Program-made: the position numbers and the translations under genes
Shown: positions 23,630 to 36,200 of the stretch, piece after piece
Layout of the letters: each line of letters begins with the position of its first letter
Position numbering within the stretch: position 1 is the first letter of the stretch
NCBI RefSeq assembly: GCF_947172395.1
Contig: NC_069084.1
Coordinates: 2,543,107-2,607,106, forward strand
Reading direction: 5' to 3'
DNA length: 64,000 bases
Origin: Bicyclus anynana
Taxonomy: Eukaryota; Arthropoda; Insecta; Lepidoptera; Nymphalidae
The notes under the pieces: generated by a model
Told to the model about the DNA's origin: nothing
Database searches by the model: none
Seen by the model: only the letters and a program-made list of their open reading frames with translations

Positions 23630-24260
23630 CAATACAGACTTTTCCTAACTCCTAACAATGTTGTTGGTCAACGTTTTTTAAACAACAATCATATTATTGT
23701 TTAAAAGTTTATTTTGTTACGAAGATTTACCTAGTTTTTCAAATAAAGAACATATATTTTTCTTATTAATTTATATAGAGATAATATAGACTTCTTAATT
23801 TGAAGTTGGTTAACAGAGAGTTAGATACCAATCTCATAACAAAGTTGTTTTGGGTCAACATTTTTTAAACAAAATTCATATTGTTTATAACGTTAAAAAT
23901 ATTTTTGTTACATTAATTTTTCAAATAATACGTGTTTGTTTTTAATTTATATACAGATGATATTATAAGTAACTTCAGTATAAACTTCTAAGCTTGAAAT
24001 TGGTAAATAGTGAGGTTACCGAATCTCGTAACAAAGCTGTTGTAAATTCTTTATAACAATTACAGTATAATTAATGTATATAAGATGTACAACAATGTAT
24101 TTTGTTACGAAAATTTACCTAGATTTTCAAATAATGACTGTTTAATAATAATGACGCATTTTTTTGTTTATATAGAAATATATCTCCTTATAAATAAAAA
24201 ATACGTGTCACTATTAATCTTTTTAACAGAGTTAGACCCCAATCTAAAAAAAAATGTTTT
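23630..24260 (+). repeat. Degenerate about 195-bp tandem repeat downstream of the SAP/SIAH gene
   Basis: The blocks AACAAAGTTGTT, TTTTGTTACGAAGATTTACC, TTTTTCAAATAA and TTAATTTATATAGAGAT recur three to four times with heavy drift (near 23650, 23840, 24030 and 24100). The first copy holds the most likely poly(A) signal of the gene, so part of the array may be 3' UTR. Confidence 0.6.
23742..23747 (+). promoter_or_regulatory. Candidate poly(A) signal of the SAP/SIAH gene
   Basis: This is the first AATAAA after the stop at 23560, 182 bases downstream, inside the first unit of the degenerate tandem repeat. Confidence 0.45.
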
Positions 24261-24363
24261 CAGATAACCTTTTTAAATCTTATACAATTAAACAAATATT
24301 ATTGTTTATGAGGTATATAATTAAATTATATTTGCCCAATACAATGTGATACTTAAAATAATT

Positions 24364-24578
24364 AAGTAGCTTAGCTTCCATAAATAAAAAAAGAGATTAT
24401 AAACATAAAGTTAGGAAACATACAGTCTGATATTATACCAAGTAGCTTAGCTTCTAATATAAAAGAGATTATAAATATTAAGTTGGAAACATACAGTCTG
24501 ATATACCAAGTAGCTTAGCTTCTTTATAATATAAAAGAGATTATAAATATTAAGTTGGAAACATACAGTCTGATATAT
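24364..24578 (+). repeat. Three tandem copies of a 66-74 bp unit
   Basis: Each unit contains AAGTAGCTTAGCTTC, AAAGAGATTATAAATATTAA and GGAAACATACAGTCTGATAT. Units start near 24364, 24437 and 24503. Copies 2 and 3 are nearly identical, implying recent duplication. Confidence 0.8.
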
Positions 24579-25419
24579 CATTTTGACTTAGCTATAAGCA
24601 CTCGTGAGTCTGTGCCTTAAAAATTAAAAAAAAAATTGGATCTCTATTTTCTAATAGCTTTATTGTTAAGTATAAGTCCTAAACTTGCAATTGCAAATTG
24701 TTATTTTTAATACTACAAAGTAAAAACTTTAGTGAGATTATAATGACAAAGACAGTTTTCTTTTCTTTTTTATTTACTTTATTGTTATTTTTCTACGAGA
24801 TTTCTTTATGAATCATGTTGATTAGTTGTTACTTTTGATTAATAATAATTTAGTTTGTAAGATGAATAGGTAGTATGAAATCAATAGATCTCTTTGGTAC
24901 CTCAATTTTGTACAGGGTATTGTTAAAGTACATTGTAGGTCAAATATTAAGTAAAATTTTTAATTTTTCAAAAACTCATGTTTAATTTTCCGTATAATTC
25001 AGTTTCATACTATCTTTCATATTTAAATTTTAGAAGTTGTCCTAAATATCAACTTCTGAATTTTAAACGGTTGATCATGAAAGAATCGCAATAATTTTTT
25101 TTTTGCTATTCTGTACCTAATGATCGACCGATAATCATTTTGATTCACTTTTTGTCTATGATAGGCTTGATATATTACTTACTACAAGTAGAATTAAGAT
25201 GTACTTATTACCGCCTGGGCCTAAAAAGCGTTAAAGACATATCTCGTGAAGAGAAATTAAATAAATATCGACTAATAGCAGAGTTGAAATATCGCAATGT
25301 AACGAAAGCGCATTCTTTCGTTGTGCTGGCACTTAACAGAGAGCTATATTTTCGATTGCGTTGGTTGAAATCTTTCGTTTACTAGTGTCGAGGTATGTCG
25401 AGGTTTTAGCCTGCCCTAA

Positions 25420-26106
25420 GGCTGCCAGTCCACCAAAGCGGAGCGGGGCAGCGGAGCCGAGAAACGGAGGTTTAACATGATTGTACATATAGGATTGAGC
25501 CTGTATACATTTTACCGTAACTGGTGTCTGAATCGATTATCTTATTTAATTAACATCTGAACGAAGAAAAAAATTAAAAACTAAAATGATACAATGTCAC
25601 AATTACATATTATATATAAAATATAAAAAGTATATAAAATAATCGTGAATGTCATAATAACTTTTTTTTTATTGATAAATTATTACATTTTAAATATTGA
25701 CCTGGGCTTCTCTTTTAGACTATGAGGAAGTTTACTATATATTTTTATTACCATACAAAAAGAACTCTTGGCACATATTGTCAATCTTGTGGGGGCGTGG
25801 GGGGTCTAACCAATTTATTTTTGCCGCATATTCTCAGATTTCCATTGTTGGTGTGAACAACACAAATCAATAGGATTGCAAAAATCTCCGCTCCTCTTAA
25901 GTGGAGCTTGCGAGCTAGTTTAAAAATTCATATAAAACCGGTAAGCGGAGCTGGGAAACACGTGCGGGAAAGTTTCTTCGGGAAGTCACTTCGTTCCGCT
26001 ACGGTGACAATACAATACGCAACACAATACGCAATACAAAACTTATCTCCGCATTAGTCCGTTTCTCCGCTACACTCCCTTTCTCCGCTTTGGTGGACAG
26101 GCAGCC
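25420..26106. mobile_element. 687-bp PIF/Harbinger-like non-autonomous element
   Basis: The left end GGCTGCCAGTCCACCAAAGC and the right end GCTTTGGTGGACAGGCAGCC (26087-26106) are inverted repeats with one mismatch over 20 bases. Subterminal repeats of CGGAG/CTCCG are also mirrored. TAA flanks both sides (25417-25419 and 26107-26109), the target type of PIF/Harbinger elements. No transposase frame is present. Confidence 0.75.
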
Positions 26107-26176
26107 TAAAACTGACGTGCTATGATTTTTGTAAATGTTTGTGCCATGCCATGATTTTGTGTAAGTTATTATTATA

Positions 26177-26335
26177 CTACTGGACGCCGGCTGCTCCGTT
26201 CACGTTAATTGATTTTTTTTACAAAACCATGGACTTTCGGGATAAACAATATCCCATTTTCTGCTCCAATATTTAATCTATATCTATACCAAATTTCATC
26301 CAAATCGGTTGAGCCGTGAAAACGTTACAAGCTAA
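26177..26335 (+). repeat. Dispersed repeat copy, divergent GACGCCGGCTGC head
   Basis: TACTGGACGCCGGCTGCTCC starts a copy that continues to CAAATCGGTTGAGCCGTGAA. It is diverged and truncated at the 3' end relative to 16431-16617. Confidence 0.45.
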
Positions 26336-26896
26336 CTTTCATTGTTTTGATTCTTGTTTTATTATTTATTATCTATGTTCCCTAAAGTGAATTGTGCTCA
26401 ACTTTTAAACACTTTAATATATTTGAACCATGAAATTGGTACTTTGTACTAAATGGTATTAGGTTTTTTGCCTGTATTATGGTATGGTATTAACACCATT
26501 ATCCTTTTTTATTTGATTGATTTTTGAACCAAAAATTGGTTTGTTTAACTTAACAATTTAAAAGCACAAATGTAAAAAAGTTGATTTGAGACAAAAATAA
26601 ATTTCAAAAATATTTCTCAATGGTTTTATTTATATTTTATTGTAGTACCCTGTTTATGTGTGAACATGCATTACTTTTAACTGAATGTTCAGAGTTCCGA
26701 TTTTAATAATTCTTTTATTATTCGAAAGGTATACTTTGAACTTATTTTCTGATGTATACGGGGATACATCTATACTAATATTACGAGTACGAAAGTTTGA
26801 TTTATATACCTATAAAGAGATTGTTTGTTTGTATGTTTTGAATAGGCTCTGGAACTACTGAACTGATTTAAAAAATTCTTTCACTGTTGGGAAGCT

Positions 26897-27052
26897 CATA
26901 GATTTACGATTCGGTACAAGTACCTAATAATTCTATGGGGAAGCTACACTATCTCGAGAGTGCTTTAAGGAATATGTTTATGATTTTGAAGTTGGCTGTA
27001 CTCATAGATTTATAATTATATGGCCGTACTTGTACCGAATCGTAAATCTATG
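26897..27052. mobile_element. Fold-back element with 27-bp perfect arms
   Basis: The arm 26897-26923 (CATAGATTTACGATTCGGTA, then CAAGTAC) is exactly complementary to 27026-27052. The 102-base spacer also carries a degenerate copy of the arm start (CATAGATTTATAATTATATG). It lies 215 bases upstream of the start codon of CFAP53 copy B. Confidence 0.75.
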
Positions 27053-27266
27053 GCTGTAACTGTAAACTTGGAAAAAAAATCAAATAGTTTCTTAATTTTG
27101 TTAACTTCATTATTGACATTCGTGCTTCCAGTCTTTCATTTTTGATGTTTTGTGGTGTTTACACGAGTTACGTCAGTCAGAATATTTTTTAAATAGCTCA
27201 TTGATTAATTAATAATTTACTTATTATTATTAAAAAATATTTATACCCTAAAACGAGAGACTAGCA

Positions 27267-30161
27267 ATGTGTGAAGCAACGCAGCCGCGACAAAAGGTGC
27301 CCAAAGATGGACCGGGGCCTAGAGGTGCACCTGATTGCTACTACGTAAGTACTTACCTAACTTCTCTACCACTTCTATTCAGGAGATGGAAGTTCTGAAA
27401 AAGTTAGTTGTAGTCACTGATATTATACATCAATGCTAGTAGATATTACATGAAACAATGTCGGTCGCTTTACAGTGGGTGAAGCCATTCGAGCCTGTCC
27501 TTTAGATTGACATATTGTACTTTTTACTTTGCAATTTCATGGAGTCTTTTATTTTCATTTAAATTAACAGATTAGAAAACAAATTTGAAGTGAAGGTAGA
27601 AAACGCATCACACGTCATTTCATAACTTATTTATTTCTAATTATATACGGTTTGTATATAAAATGTTTTAAAAAATATATTAACTGTATCTAATTGTTCT
27701 GAGCTTATTAATCAAATTTATTTTCATTAATTTAAAAATAAATTAATTATAATTATTATTAATAGTGAAATGACTATTAATTTATACCCTCATTTTGAAA
27801 TTGTTTGTTGATAAACAGTAGGTTAACTCATACTCATACCTACCTGTTGGTAGACTTACTAGATGGACCGACGACAAGAAGCCGAAGATGACAGGGATCT
27901 GCTAGATAGGTACTAGCAGTTAGGGAACATGTCTAACAGTGAATGGCCATTTAATGGCTAATAATGATAATGATGATTTCTCAAAAGTCTGGTTCGCTTT
28001 ATGCGCATTTTTACACACGAGTAAAAGTTGTAAACATTTATTTATGCATTTTTGAAAAGTCAAAATATGTCATGGTGGTGAGTAAAGTCGATTTTTTTTT
28101 TTTTAATTTTGGTACTTAGGTACTTACTTCTATTTTACAAACTTATCTAGAATGAAGTACCCACACAATCGTATAGTGCAGCTCAACACCAAGTTTTTGA
28201 TCATTTATATAATAATAAAACTATAATAAGACTTTGCTATAAGCTCGCGTTTAATAAACACTGAACTTTCTGCGAGACATGCCAGTGGTTTCATGTGGTA
28301 GTTTATTATAAAAACGTATGCAATTACCCTTATTTTTTGTAACCGAGAGGTGTGCAATAATTTTATTGCGCGCTTCCAGACATCTCGCGTGCTAAACTCA
28401 ACGCACCGGTACGCGAAGTTCGTACGCAAGTTGCGCGCGAAAGAGGAGGAGGAACGAAAGGGCGCGGAGAACAAACTGAAAGAGCTCAAAAACCGACAGA
28501 CTAGTTTCTTCTTTATACACTGTGATCGAAGGTAGTAACAACTTACTTGAATAACTATAACTCGTGCGCATTTGCTTGGCACCTGGCTACGGAACACATT
28601 CAAACAAATATAGTACAAAAATCATTCGAGCCAGATGTCAAGTTAATAGGCACAAGCTGTACTGCATAGCATGGATGATTTGATGTCCCTTCATTTCCGT
28701 TCCCGTGAGAACGCGGGGATAAAACGTGACTTTCTTGTGGTAAAACAATTTACAAAATCGTTTCAGTAGATCCAGAGATTCTCTACAACATCACAACTCA
28801 CATACTACCTCTTTGTATGCATACGTAGATTAAAGGCTCAGACTAATTACATGGACCCGCCTCGCTAGACGTTACTTTTCTGTCAAAGTAGGTATATGAT
28901 CAACGATCTAATACGATTTTAAAAACTGTCTATAGAATCGACGTTCCTTAATTGTAATCGTGTTTGTCGGTTAAAGAGCTCCCTAAAAATACATTTTTGT
29001 AAAAACGGTCAACAACTTCTAGTTTAGTATAAGAATTTGAGCTGGTTTCCTTACAGACAGTTTTGTTCGTAAAGGGTACTAATATGTGAATCACTGATAA
29101 TGTAGCTTTTCATTAGTGAATATAATTGTTTTAGGTCTAAATAAAAAAACACAATAATTAAAAAAACACAATAATAATTTAATAAAAAAACACATTTACA
29201 GGTCATGCATCAACAACGTTGCGCGTCGAGTGGAATTCTGTATGGCATCGTACGAAGCGGATGTCAAAGCTAAACAAGAAAGGTTAGCAAGCTAAGTAGG
29301 GCGGCAGATTTTGGGGGGTGTTAAATTAGGGCCAAAAATGTTCTTCTTACAAAAAAAAAATAATAACATGATATGCATAGATAATAGGTACAAGTCATGA
29401 TACTAACGTCAGCATTGTTACTGAACACTAGCACCCGTAGTTACTTACATACGAGTATATGAAAAATTACTAAACCTTCTGTAAAATACTTTACACTATG
29501 TACCTATACTTATAGCCGGCTTATACCTACTTATTACTGGCGGCAAATTAGTAAATCCGCCACTGTTTAACGGTGACATTTGCAGTCTTATAGAGCTAAT
29601 AGATATTAATTTTGAACATGATCAAAGACTGAAAGAGCTGTTGAGGCTCGAAGAGCAGGAGCACATGCGCAAGTTAGTGGAGCAAGCGCAGGCGGGCAGC
29701 GAAGCCGCGTGGCAAGACAAGCTGGCGCGGCTGCGGCACTTGCTGGACAAGCGGCAGAAGGAGCACGAAGACAAATACACGGACACGCCGCTGTGAGTAT
29801 CTTTCTATGACCGAGAATAGGGTTGCCAACTTTAATATTTATTTTCTTTTCTTTTTCATTCTTCACGAGTTAGCCCTTGACTACAATCTCACCTGTTGGT
29901 ATAATGGTTGGTGATGATGGGCTAACTTGTTAGGATTAGGATGAAAATCCACACCCCTTTCGGTTTCTACACGACAAGTTACTGGAACGCTAAATCGCTT
30001 GGCGGTGTTTGCCGGTAGGGTGGTAACTAGCCACTGCCGAACCCTCCCACCAGCCTGGTCTTGCGCGTAAAACGCCTTATCTGGACAGGCTGTTAGATCT
30101 TTTAAACTATTCCACTGATTTTAATGCAGTTTTCAGCAATAGATAGTGATTCAAGAGAATT

Positions 30162-30208
<47 letters not shown>

Positions 30209-33200
30209 CATATCTGATAATATAATAGTATAGAAAACATATTTCAAAAGTGGAGGCATAACGGCTGCCGGGCCGTACGTTTCGTCCCGGTTGGCAGCTG
30301 TCGGCGGTCGCAGGGTATGAAGGTACCCTGTAGTATAGACTAATCATAATATTAGTATCTATCAGCTGCGAAGAGTTCATCCAAGCCGATTCCCGTCGCA
30401 TTACCTTCAAAAATCCATGCATATTCATTGTTTTTAGAATTTAAACTATCGTGAGTGTTATTCATATTAATTGATTATGAAACACGAAACACTAGTTTCG
30501 AATCCATACTACTAGTTTCGACTAGGTTCGAAACTAGTCGGGCATACTCCGACCTAATATCACGTGAGTTTTAGCCGTGTTTCATAATCATATTCATTGT
30601 TGTTCTATATTTAGATATAAGAGAAACCGGAAATTGTATCACGCTATATTAATTTCCCTTTCTTTGGGAAGGCTTACCTTCATCTAAATTCCATTCTTCG
30701 CCAATGGTATCTATGAGTACGTCGTCGTCTACTGCAGGACATAGGATTTTTTGTAGGGACTTCCAATCATCACGATCCTGAGCCGTGACTGACTTCCAAT
30801 CATACGAATCCTTGCGACTCGCTTGATGTCGACAATCCACCTTGTGGGAGGTCGACCAACACTGCGCTTTCTGGTGTGCGGTCTCTAATACGCAGTCGTC
30901 AATTAAATAAATATCTGTAGATCAAAATGCGTCCACGTACTCCCCTGCATATACAAACTGCGCGCGAAAGAGGCAGAAGAGATCCAACTGTACCAGATGA
31001 AAGAGAAGGAGGCGCGCAAGATGGCAGAGAAAGAGTTCGACAAGATGTGGCATGAAGTTGCGATGAAAGAGTCTGAAGCATTGGTAAGTTAGGCACAAAC
31101 ATACCCTACCTTTAGCGCAGTTTAGTCATGCCATGTGATGTAAAATTACTTAAGCGTTGATTTTATACTTGGTAATTATTTTTGAATAGTTGTTTCAAAG
31201 TCTGCAAAGTAACTTTTTTCCAAAAAATGGGGCTAATTATTTTTTCCTGATAAGCTATTTTTCTTGTATGTACTTTTAACGGTCACATTTAAAATTCAAA
31301 ATTCATTCATTTCAAGTAGGCTCAGTTTTACAAGCACTTTTGATACGTCAGTAGTTGACTATTTGTAAAGATTCTACCACCGGTTCTGAAAGCAGACTCT
31401 GCTGAGAAGAGGCAAGAAACTCAAAAGTTGCTCTTTAAAAAAAACATACAATTTTATAATATATTGATGACAACATTACAATTTCTTATAGTTTTACTTC
31501 CTGTGTTAAGGTGGATCCAACGGCCTCCAAGCATCTTTATCATTAAGGAACTCGTCAATGGTGTAGGTAGTAGCCTCGACTAAGCAAATGTTTTTTAACA
31601 CATTGCTTAAAGCTATGCATTGGCAGGTCCATCACAGTCTTGGGGATCTTCTAATAGAAGAGTACATCCAAACCTACAAAAGATTTTTTTACTCTTTGGA
31701 GTCTTTGGATTTTTTTACTCTAAAAAAAATGTACTAGGCAAAGTTGTACATCTAGCTTTAAAACATGTTAATTTAATAAGGATTCCAAAGATGTAAGACA
31801 TTAGTATATTATTATCAAACACTTCGCCACAATTATTGCTATTTTCGTTCCGAAAGGGGTTGATTATATAACTTAAAAACCGTAAAATTTCGCCTAACAT
31901 ATATTTCGTTATTTTAGTAGGCCTTGATGCAAATATCATCCTATCATCCTGCAAAGTATGTCGTACTATTTACGGGACACCCTGTATATGAGGACTAGTT
32001 CAGGAGACGGTGTCTGGACTTTAATTTTATTACGTTTCACAGGCAGCACGCATGGAACAAGACGCAATAGAAAGAACTCGTCGAGACTACGAGTGCAACA
32101 AATACTCGCAGTACCAAGTGGAACAGAACCGCATACAGCGAGAGAAGGAGAGGGAGAGGCTTAAAGAAGAGACCAGATGGTTCAGGGCACTGTGGGACGA
32201 GGAGAATAGAAAAGAGGAAGAAGGTGCGTGTTCTTTTTAGGGTTCCGTACTCCACAAGGGACCCTTATAGTTTAGACATGTCCGTCTGTCCGTCCGCCTG
32301 TCCGCGGCTTAGCTCAGAAACTATCTTTACTCTGTTATTACTACTAGAAAGCTGTAAATTAACCTGAATATGTAAGTAAGTACCTATACATTAAAAATGT
32401 GAACAAAGTCGTAAAGTAAAATTGAAAACCATTTTTTTGACTTCCCCTACATTTTAAGTGGGTATGATTTTTTTAAATTTGTTTTTAACTTGGTCTAATG
32501 AGACAGAGAAAGATCGGCTACGATATAGTCTAGGTGCCTGTGTTTTGGTTAAATCAGGCTTAAGCAATATAGGATTAACAAGTACTATTGAAACGTCATT
32601 ATTGACTGTTTGTTGTGACTCTAACATTAGTTAGGAAGACAGTTTCTTCCAAGAAAAGCCGGCAAGAAACTCAGCATTTTGTCTTTTAATCATTATATCT
32701 AATTCCAGTTAAAGCAAAAGATAATTTTCTATACAGCTCAACGCCAACGTATGGAAAAGAGTCGAAAAATGGCCGCAGAACGCAAACAAATGCTAGAAGA
32801 AAGACATGAAGTTCTAGCACAACAAGAGAAGGAGGCCAAGTTGATATCTGACACTTGGGACTCCCTCACCGGGCAGGGCCTGGCTGAGCAGCAGGCGGAG
32901 GTCATGCTTAGGAGACAAAAAGAGGTAGGTATACGCAGTGGTATGCGCGGTGGCTTAGCAAGACGGTGGTCCTGGGTTCGATCCGATTGGGCCGATTGAG
33001 GTTTTCTGAATTGGTTCGGGTCTGGCTGGTGGGGAGGCTTCGGCCGTAGCTAGTTGTTGGACATGCGTGCATGTGCACGCTGTTGGCGGCAGTGCACAGA
33101 GAAAGGTGCGCAGAATAGGTTGCGCACAAAAACGTAACGCTGTCATTCGTTCATCGAATTTTACTGCCCATATTTTTTTCATACTGGAGGAATCACTCCA

Positions 33201-36200
33201 AAAAATAAATTAAAAACTTGAGAAGTGTCAAGGGACACCTGGATGGAACGAAGTTATCGCTATCGCTATAAATATCGCTATAGATATCGCTATCCCATCC
33301 CATCCCATCACATTGCAAAAATAATCGTCGCGACACCACAATGTTCAATGTGAAATAGAAAGACGAAACGAAAATAACTGCTTTGCTTTCTATGAGAGAG
33401 AGAGAGACAGACAGAGCAACACGCGCACGCCGCACGACTTACAAGTATAACAACAAGTGTCGTTACAACTTTTGGTCTTAATTTTTTCCATCTGGCCCTC
33501 TTTCGCAACGCGTGATAAGGGACTTCGTTCCAATAAATTACCGTGCTGGGAATTGAATCCAGGACCTCTCAGTTGAGATCATTGATTGAATCATCACTTA
33601 CCATCAGGTGAGATTGTAGTCAAGGGCTAACTTGTAAAGAATAAAAATAAAAAAATCCACAGAATTACCAACTGCACAACATAGATCGTCTTTTCAATAA
33701 AGTTTCGTTTCACAGAGAGAACTGGACGAATGCAACAGGAAGTTGATAGAATTGAAGAAGCAATTCTCGGAGAGAGATAAGGAAGTAGAGGGCCCCATCG
33801 CTGAGGAGGCGCGGCGCAGGCAGGAGGTGACAGACGCAAAGCGCTGCGAGTATATGGGGTGGGCTCAGAGGACCAACAGGGTAAGGCTTTTTGGTAATTT
33901 GTGAGTGTTGTGGGATTTTTTACGGGGGTGACTAGTACTAGCTAGTCTCCCCAACAACCAACCAGTGTAAAAGAAAAAAAAAATTACCATTTTGGGTCGA
34001 AAATCCCTCGGCCTCCTGACGAAATAAATGGAAGCTTCTTAGTTAAAAAAAATAGGAAAATATGTTTAGATTTTTTTTAGTATACTGCCACAATACACAC
34101 TTCAATAAAACCTAATTCCTGAACACTTGTAAGTGACTTGTAGTTGTAAGCCTTCGCTTACAACAAAGCAACACCTAAAAGAGTACAAAGGTACATTCGC
34201 TAGGAGTGAAAAGATATGAAAAAAAATATATTTTCTGGTGGCTTCGGCCAGACGAATCTATACTAATATAATAAAGCTGAAGAGTTTGTTTGTTTGTTTG
34301 ATTGAACGCGCTAATTTCAGGAACTACTACTACTCCGATTTAAAATTTCTTTTTGTGTTAGGTAGCCCATTTATCGAGGAAGGCTATAGGCTATATATTA
34401 TCCCCATATTCCTACGGGAACGGGAACCACGCGGGTAAAACCGCGCGGCGTCAGCTATGCAACATAAAGATGATAGAATTGTTGAGCCAATTCTAAGAGA
34501 TAGATAGATATTTTTTAGGGGGCTGACTAGTACTAGCCGGTCAGTGCCAACCAGTGTAAAAGTAAAAAAAAATTACCATTTTGGGTCGAAAACTCCATGG
34601 CTCCCTGAATAAATGGAGACTTCTTAATCAAACAATTTTAGGGAAATATGTTTAGATTTTTATACTATACCTACCTCAAAGCAATACATAAAAGTCCTTC
34701 GAAGGTACTTTCGCTAGGAATGAAAATATATGAAAAAAATATATATTAACAGAAAGATGATAGAATTGTAGAGCCTTACGCTTACTTTAATGTCTAAAAA
34801 AGTCCTTTGCATGATTCCATTGCGTCCATTCGATAGGAATTATGTTTTACCCCACGTATAAATTTATTTAAAAAGAAATGAAAAAAAAATGTTATCTTCT
34901 AGACTATGATGTATGACCCGGAAATATGATAAGGAAACCAATCACAGGAGGAAACATTATTCATGTAGACACAAGTCAATGCTTGCATAATGCTATTCAA
35001 AGTGAGCCCATTCAAAGAGAGGAAAACCGTTGCTCTATATTGTCGGTCAATTGAATTCAACCTTTCCTTCTGTTTCCGCTGAGTTAGAGTGATGATCCAC
35101 TAGTGCGTTACTTTCTGTTGCGATGTCGCAGCATCTACGCTGCGTCGTTTTCCGTATATTTTGAACTAGAAGACGCTACGCGGTTTCACCCGCATAGTTC
35201 CCGTGCCCGTAGGAATACGGGGATAAAGTCAAAATCTTTCCTCTTTATAATATTAGTATAGATTGACATCTGTACTAATATTCATCATTATCAACCCATA
35301 TTTGGCTCACTGCTGGAGCTCGAGTCTCCTCTCAGAATGAGAGGGGTTAGGCCAATAATCCACCACGCTGGGCCAATGCGGATTGGCAGACTTCACACAC
35401 GCAGATAATTAGAAAAATTCTCTGGTATGCAGGTTTTCTCACGATGTTTTCCTTCACCGTTTGAACTCACGGGTTTCAAACAGTACTGAATATGACATTA
35501 TGGAATATCTGCCACATTAAAGAATTGCATCGTTGCAGCAATGTTTTAAAGGAGCTCTGTTGCTACGGCGCGGCGGACAGTATTGCTCTTGTTTCTTTCC
35601 ATTGTTGAGACTGACCGAGTGCGGGCATCGTCCTCTTGGACTGCGATGTCGTACGTCATCGCAACGCACGTGTGGCATACTTGCGTTGCAACCACGCAAC
35701 GGACGCACTAATGAGGCATCTCCCTTAGATCCTTTGTTCTCAAGTTACTGCTGTAGATTTCCTCCGCCCTTCGCTTCCGGGTTCATGACGAGTTTGATTG
35801 ATTGAGTAGCTATTAAAATAATAAGCACGTAGTCTTAAATGAGGAAAATTTTTGTTGTTGGTGGAAGTTTTTGTTGGAGGAATATTTACGAAGATATTAA
35901 TGCTGCCCTAACAAGGGCTTAATAAAACCCTTACAAATAGATTGTCTTACTCCCGAGCTTTAAATCAGAAATCGTTTCAGCCGTGCCAGAGATAAGACCA
36001 GACAAATAGTCAAAAGTCGTACAAAAATTTAAAAAAATGTGTTTAAAGTAATAGTATAGGTACTTAACTAAAGCACTCGAGAATCACGGGTATTTAAAAA
36101 TCACATAAGGACACTTCTATTTTGTCTATAATGGTATTGAATATTGATCAATGAATTGATTAAACCAACCAAACCAAAAAGAAAACTGTGTGTTACACGT

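Larger units (their letters stand above)
23561..27266. other. Intergenic region between the SAP/SIAH gene and CFAP53 copy B
   Basis: The region holds the repeats listed separately (23630-24260, 24364-24578, 25420-26106, 26177-26335 and 26897-27052). No further gene is supported. An 81-codon frame at 25140-25385 falls in a sequence that recurs inverted at about 58890-59085 and is treated as repeat. Confidence 0.5.

Noticed and set aside
25140..25385. 81-codon frame upstream of CFAP53 copy B
   Set aside because: Part of it recurs inverted at about 58890-59085 without an open frame, so it is repeat sequence.
28350..28618. Minus-strand 137-codon frame overlapping CFAP53 copy B exon 2
   Set aside because: It is a shadow of the plus-strand exon; splice sites and phase support the plus strand.
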